From: Nocardioides sp.
GTDB taxonomy: Bacteria; Actinomycetota; Actinomycetes; Propionibacteriales; Nocardioidaceae
NCBI GenBank assembly: GCA_031177735.1
Contig: JAPSKJ010000071.1
Span: forward strand, 1-10,072
Direction: 5' to 3'
Length of the DNA: 10,072 bases
Shown piece after piece: positions 7,355 through 10,072 of this stretch; the first letter of the stretch is position 1, and the number at the start of each line of letters is the position of its first letter. The position numbers and the translations under genes were made by a program. The notes under the pieces were generated by a model. The model was not told where the DNA came from. It worked only from the letters and a program-made list of their open reading frames with translations, and made no database searches.

Positions 7355-7957
7355 GTGACGACGCTCGTGCTCGCCTCCCAGTCCCCCGCCCGGCTGAAGA
7401 CCCTGCGCAACGCCGGCGTCGAGCCGGTGGTGATCGTCTCCGGCGTCGATGAGGACCAGCTGGCCGGCCTGCCGCCGGCGGAGCTGGCCCTGGAGCTGGC
7501 GAAGCTCAAGTGCGCAGCGGTGGCACCGCGACCCGAGGTCCCGGATGGCGCGCTGGTGCTGGGCTGCGACTCCGTCCTCGAGCTCGATGGCCAGGCGCTC
7601 GGCAAACCGGGTGATCCTGCCGAGGCCACCCGGCGCTGGCAGGCGATGCGCGGGCGCAGCGGGGTGTTGGTCACCGGTCACGCCCTGACCGACACGGCCA
7701 CCGGGCGCACCGTCGCCGCGAGCGCCCGCACCACCGTGCACTTCGCCGACGTCACCGACGAGGAGATCGCGCGCTACGTCGCGACCGGCGAGCCGCTGCA
7801 CGTGGCCGGCGCGTTCACCGTCGACGGTCTCGGCGGCGCGTTCGTGACCGGCATCGAGGGTGACCACCACAACGTGGTCGGCGTCAGCCTGCCCCTGCTG
7901 CGCACACTGGTCGCCGACCTCGGCCATCGGTGGGCCGACCTCTGGGCCGGTCGCTGA
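7355..7957 (+). CDS. maf: Maf family nucleotide pyrophosphatase
   Basis: A 200-residue house-cleaning enzyme. Maf proteins hydrolyse non-canonical or modified nucleoside triphosphates (dTTP/UTP, m5-modified or 7-methyl-GTP, depending on subgroup) to the monophosphate and pyrophosphate. Visible family motifs are LASQSPARLKTL at residues 6-17 with the phosphate-contacting Ser8 and Arg13, GCDSV with the conserved Asp72, LGKP, MRGRSGVLVTG, and the C-terminal block GAFVTGIEGDHHNVVGVSLP. GTG 7355 starts two residues before the conserved TLVLAS strand, which agrees with the -10 box. The subgroup and exact substrate cannot be decided here. In mycobacteria a maf-like gene also lies close to accA3, and the carboxylase downstream here matches that neighbourhood. 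Confidence 0.88.
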   Translation: MTTLVLASQSPARLKTLRNAGVEPVVIVSGVDEDQLAGLPPAELALELAKLKCAAVAPRPEVPDGALVLGCDSVLELDGQALGKPGDPAEATRRWQAMRGRSGVLVTGHALTDTATGRTVAASARTTVHFADVTDEEIARYVATGEPLHVAGAFTVDGLGGAFVTGIEGDHHNVVGVSLPLLRTLVADLGHRWADLWAGR

Positions 7958-7990
7958 CCGATCCGGTTTGGCGTCGGGTCAGCGGTCGGC
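7946..7990. terminator. Bidirectional hairpin terminator between maf and gtrA
   Basis: GCCGGTCGCTGACC (7946-7959) pairs with GGTCAGCGGTCGGC (7977-7990) over 14 positions, two of them G-U pairs in the plus-strand RNA and mismatches in the minus-strand RNA. The loop is 17 bases. The maf stop (7955-7957) lies in the left arm and the gtrA stop (7979-7981) in the right arm, so the hairpin is built from the ends of both convergent genes. There is no T tract, but stem length and position fit an actinobacterial terminator. It should be stronger for maf transcripts. Confidence 0.55.
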
Positions 7991-8479
7991 GTGGACGTCC
8001 TGCGGGTCGTCGTAGAGCTGGGTGATCGAGATCGGCCTGTGGAACACGAACCGCCGGAACAGGTAGAACCGCGCGACCAGTCCGCCGGCCAGACCGATGA
8101 CGTTGGCGGAGATGTTGTCGGCCAGGGGGTCGTCGAGGCCCAGCACGTTGCGCGAGACCAACAGGCACGCGACGGGGAGCGCCATGGTCACGGCGTTGAT
8201 GACGACGTACGCCGTGCGGCCACCGTCGGCGTGGCGCGAGGGCCGGTGCCGGAAGGCCCAGGCGCGGCTGAGCTCGTAGCTGACCACCATGCCGACGGTG
8301 TTGGCGACGATGTAGCCCCCGATCGGGTGGTCGCCCAGCAGGGCTTCGCCATCAGTGTTGAACCCGTGGACCAACAGGTTGAACAGCACCAGTGCCACAC
8401 CGGTCGAGATGCCGCCGACGGCCATGAAGCGGCCCACCTCCGCGAGGAAGGCGGGACGCACGCGCGTCAGGGTGGGCAT
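7979..8479 (-). CDS. GtrA-family four-helix membrane protein
   Basis: 166-residue integral membrane protein. Four hydrophobic segments are seen at about 18-38, 53-72, 90-109 and 122-141. Family signatures are FMAVGGISTGVALVLFNLL in helix 1, VSYELSRAWAFR after helix 2, and ARFYLFRRFVF at the end of helix 4. GtrA-like proteins are thought to flip or present polyprenyl-linked sugars for glycosyltransferases acting on cell-surface polymers. No glycosyltransferase is adjacent here, so the substrate is unknown. ATG 8479 has no Shine-Dalgarno site, but a TAGGCT box lies seven bases upstream, so a leaderless mRNA is likely. Convergent with maf and divergent from the carboxylase. Confidence 0.85.
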   Translation of the reverse strand: MPTLTRVRPAFLAEVGRFMAVGGISTGVALVLFNLLVHGFNTDGEALLGDHPIGGYIVANTVGMVVSYELSRAWAFRHRPSRHADGGRTAYVVINAVTMALPVACLLVSRNVLGLDDPLADNISANVIGLAGGLVARFYLFRRFVFHRPISITQLYDDPQDVHADR

Positions 8480-8486
8480 GCACGCG

Positions 8487-8492
8487 AGCCTA
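8487..8492 (-). promoter_or_regulatory. Leaderless -10 box for gtrA
   Basis: On the minus strand TAGGCT is followed by seven bases (CGCGTGC) and ATG 8479. The spacing matches the bcp and maf boxes. No -35 consensus is visible. Confidence 0.5.
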
Positions 8493-8636
8493 GACGTCGC
8501 GGCGCGCCCGCCGGGCTTTACCCCGAGAACAGCGTGGCGGCTTGCGCACGGCCCCGGTGATCGCGCGGGCCAGCGGAAGGTCGACCACTCACCGGCGCGA
8601 GACGTTCATCACAAGTCGGCTCCCCGACCGGCGCCC

Positions 8637-8642
8637 TAGACT
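8637..8642 (+). promoter_or_regulatory. -10 box upstream of the acyl-CoA carboxylase gene
   Basis: TAGACT is identical to the tRNA-Leu box. Transcription would start near 8649-8650 and give a leader of about 46 bases before TTG 8696, unlike the leaderless genes nearby. A small inverted repeat, GTCGG (8615-8619) and CCGAC (8624-8628), occupies the -35 region where no consensus hexamer is seen and might be an operator. The rest of the interval 8493-8636 holds nothing I can identify. Confidence 0.45.
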
Positions 8643-8657
8643 CGGCTCGCCTGTCGT

Positions 8658-8699
8658 ATGCCCCGAACCACTGCACCCACTGGCCAGGAGTCGTCTTGA
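8658..8699 (+). CDS. Putative 13-codon leader ORF overlapping accA3 start
   Basis: ATG 8658 opens a frame reading MPRTTAPTGQESS and ends in TGA at 8697-8699, overlapping the carboxylase start (TTG 8696-8698) by the TTGA arrangement. It lies entirely in the predicted leader of the carboxylase mRNA, about eight bases after the expected transcription start. It has no Shine-Dalgarno site of its own. Three of the 13 residues are Thr, an amino acid whose breakdown can yield propionyl-CoA, but that link is speculative. It may be a chance frame. Confidence 0.3.
   Translation: MPRTTAPTGQESS
8686..8690 (+). promoter_or_regulatory. Ribosome binding site deciding the TTG start of accA3
   Basis: AGGAG at 8686-8690 lies five bases before TTG 8696. 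A second in-frame TTG at 8708 lacks its own site. The conserved biotin carboxylase strand KVLIANRGEIAVRV begins six residues after TTG 8696, which fits this start. Confidence 0.65.
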
Positions 8700-10072
8700 G
8701 CAAGCCGTTGTCGAAGGTCCTGATCGCGAACCGCGGTGAGATCGCTGTCCGAGTGATCCGCGCCTGCAGGGACGCCGGCATCGGCTCGGTGGCGGTCTAC
8801 GCCGACCCCGATCGGGATGCGCTGCACGTCCGGCTGGCTGACGAGGCCTACTCGCTGGGGGGCGCGACGCCGGCGGATTCCTACCTCTCGATCGAGAAGA
8901 TCATCGAGGTGGCGCGCAGGTCGGGCGCGGACTCGGTGCACCCGGGCTACGGGTTTCTGGCCGAGAACGCCGACTTCGCCCAGGCGGTCATCGACGCCGG
9001 GCTGATCTGGATCGGTCCCCCGCCGGCTGCCATCGACGCACTGGGCGACAAGGCCAAGGCCAAGCAGATCGCGCAGAAGGCCAACGCCCCGCTGGCGCCG
9101 GGCACCAAGGAGCCGGTCAAGGACGCCGCGGAGGTCATCGAGTTCGCCAAGGCCAACGGCCTGCCGGTCGCGATCAAGGCGGTCTTCGGCGGCGGCGGGC
9201 GCGGCCTGAAGGTCGCGCGCACGCTGGAGGAGATCCCCGAGCAGTACGAGTCCGCGGTCCGCGAGGCCGTCGGCGCCTTCGGCCGCGGCGAGTGCCTGGT
9301 CGAGAAGTTCCTCGACCGCCCCCGCCACGTCGAGACCCAGTGCCTGGCCGACGCCCACGGCAACGTCGTGGTCGTCTCCACCCGCGACTGCTCGCTGCAG
9401 CGCCGCCACCAAAAGCTCGTCGAGGAGGCCCCCGCGCCGTTCCTCACCGAGGAGCAGGTGCAGCGGCTCTACGAGGCCTCCAAGGCGATCCTGAAGGAGG
9501 CCGGCTACGTCGGCGCCGGCACGTGCGAGTTCCTGGTCGGCCGCGACGGCACCATCTCCTTCCTCGAGGTCAACACCCGCCTGCAGGTCGAGCACTGCGT
9601 CTCCGAGGAGGTCACCGGCATCGACCTGGTCCGCGAGATGTTCCGCATCGCCGCGGGCGAGGAGCTCGGCTACGACGACCCCGAGATCCACGGCCACTCC
9701 ATCGAGTTCCGCATCAACGCCGAGGACGGCGGCCGCAACTTCATGCCCGCCCCCGGCACCCTGACCCAGTGGGCTCCCCCGCAGGGCCCCGGCGTGCGCG
9801 TGGACGGCGGCTACGAGAAGGGCGAGACCATCCCGGGCGCCTTCGACTCCCTGATCGCCAAGCTCATCGTCACCGGCCGCGACCGCACCCAGGCGATCGA
9901 GCGCTCGCGCCGCGCGCTGGCCGAGTTCGCTGTCGACGGCATGCCCACGGTCATCCCCTTCCACCAGGCCGTCCTGGAGGACCCCGCTTACGTCGGCGCC
10001 TCCAACCCCACCGGCGAGGGCGAGTTCAGCGTCTACACCACCTGGATCGAGACCGACTTCGACAACCAGATC
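8696..10072 (+). CDS. accA3: Acyl-CoA carboxylase alpha chain, biotin carboxylase part (runs off window)
   Basis: The first 459 residues of an AccA3-type alpha subunit, cut by the window edge. It carboxylates biotin with bicarbonate and ATP, feeding acetyl-/propionyl-CoA carboxylation by a separate AccD beta subunit. The biotin carboxylase domain is complete: KVLIANRGEIAVRVIRAC, HPGYGFLAEN, ATP-grasp Lys161 and GGGGRG (165-170), RDCSLQRRHQK, EVNTRLQVEH with catalytic Glu299, and Arg339 in EFRIN. ADEAYSLGG, EEAPAPFL and PTVIPFHQAVLEDPAYVG follow the mycobacterial AccA3 order as I remember it, so a biotin carboxyl carrier domain is expected just beyond 10072. One oddity is Cys301, where the family normally has Pro (EHPV, here EHCV). 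The start is TTG 8696 with AGGAG upstream. The gene is divergent from gtrA. Confidence 0.9.
   Translation, partial: MSKPLSKVLIANRGEIAVRVIRACRDAGIGSVAVYADPDRDALHVRLADEAYSLGGATPADSYLSIEKIIEVARRSGADSVHPGYGFLAENADFAQAVIDAGLIWIGPPPAAIDALGDKAKAKQIAQKANAPLAPGTKEPVKDAAEVIEFAKANGLPVAIKAVFGGGGRGLKVARTLEEIPEQYESAVREAVGAFGRGECLVEKFLDRPRHVETQCLADAHGNVVVVSTRDCSLQRRHQKLVEEAPAPFLTEEQVQRLYEASKAILKEAGYVGAGTCEFLVGRDGTISFLEVNTRLQVEHCVSEEVTGIDLVREMFRIAAGEELGYDDPEIHGHSIEFRINAEDGGRNFMPAPGTLTQWAPPQGPGVRVDGGYEKGETIPGAFDSLIAKLIVTGRDRTQAIERSRRALAEFAVDGMPTVIPFHQAVLEDPAYVGASNPTGEGEFSVYTTWIETDFDNQI

Noticed and set aside
8636..9964. A 442-codon minus-strand open frame opposite the carboxylase.
   Set aside because: The plus-strand frame carries every biotin carboxylase motif; the antisense product is Leu/Ala/Asp/Gly-rich with no recognisable domain.

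Overview
The window is about 10 kb of very GC-rich chromosome with strongly C/G-ending codons, TTG/GTG starts, 4-base stop/start overlaps and TANNNT -10 boxes placed directly before start codons. This points to an actinobacterium. The gene content (LpqY-SugABC, Maf next to an AccA3-type carboxylase, DUF3618 next to Bcp) suggests Nocardioides or a close relative in the Propionibacteriales. That assignment is inference from gene style, not a database match. There is no mobile element, CRISPR array or phage gene.

Layout, left to right. (1) 72-1627 (+): an unrecognised 50-residue small protein is coupled through an ATGA overlap to an FAD-dependent oxidoreductase carrying a C-terminal Rieske [2Fe-2S] domain. 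(2) 1706-6044 (+): a compact four-gene carbohydrate ABC importer of the LpqY-SugA-SugB-SugC (trehalose) type, made of lipoprotein, two permeases and ATPase, with overlaps or gaps of 6 bases or less between genes. (3) 6064-6660 (-): a GroES-family protein and a DUF3618 membrane protein, the latter divergent from (4) 6716-7183 (+), a Bcp/PrxQ peroxiredoxin. (5) 7210-7283 (-): a tRNA-Leu(UAG) with a short, class-I-like variable region. (6) 7355-7957 (+): a Maf nucleotide pyrophosphatase, convergent with (7) 7979-8479 (-), a GtrA-family four-helix membrane protein. (8) 8696 to the window edge (+): the biotin carboxylase part of an AccA3-type acyl-CoA carboxylase alpha chain, preceded by a possible 13-codon leader ORF that overlaps its TTG start.

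The genes fall into separate units rather than one pathway: redox (Rieske oxidoreductase, Bcp), sugar uptake, housekeeping (tRNA, Maf) and acyl-CoA carboxylation. Expression signals divide in two. The oxidoreductase and importer genes, and the carboxylase, have clear Shine-Dalgarno sites. DUF3618, bcp, maf and gtrA have none, but carry TAGNNT -10 boxes 6-7 bases before the start, as expected for leaderless mRNAs.

No clearly new multi-gene system is present. The most unusual items are the tRNA-Leu without a long variable arm, the coupled small protein at 72-224, the putative leader ORF at the carboxylase start, and the nested inverted repeats between DUF3618 and bcp.
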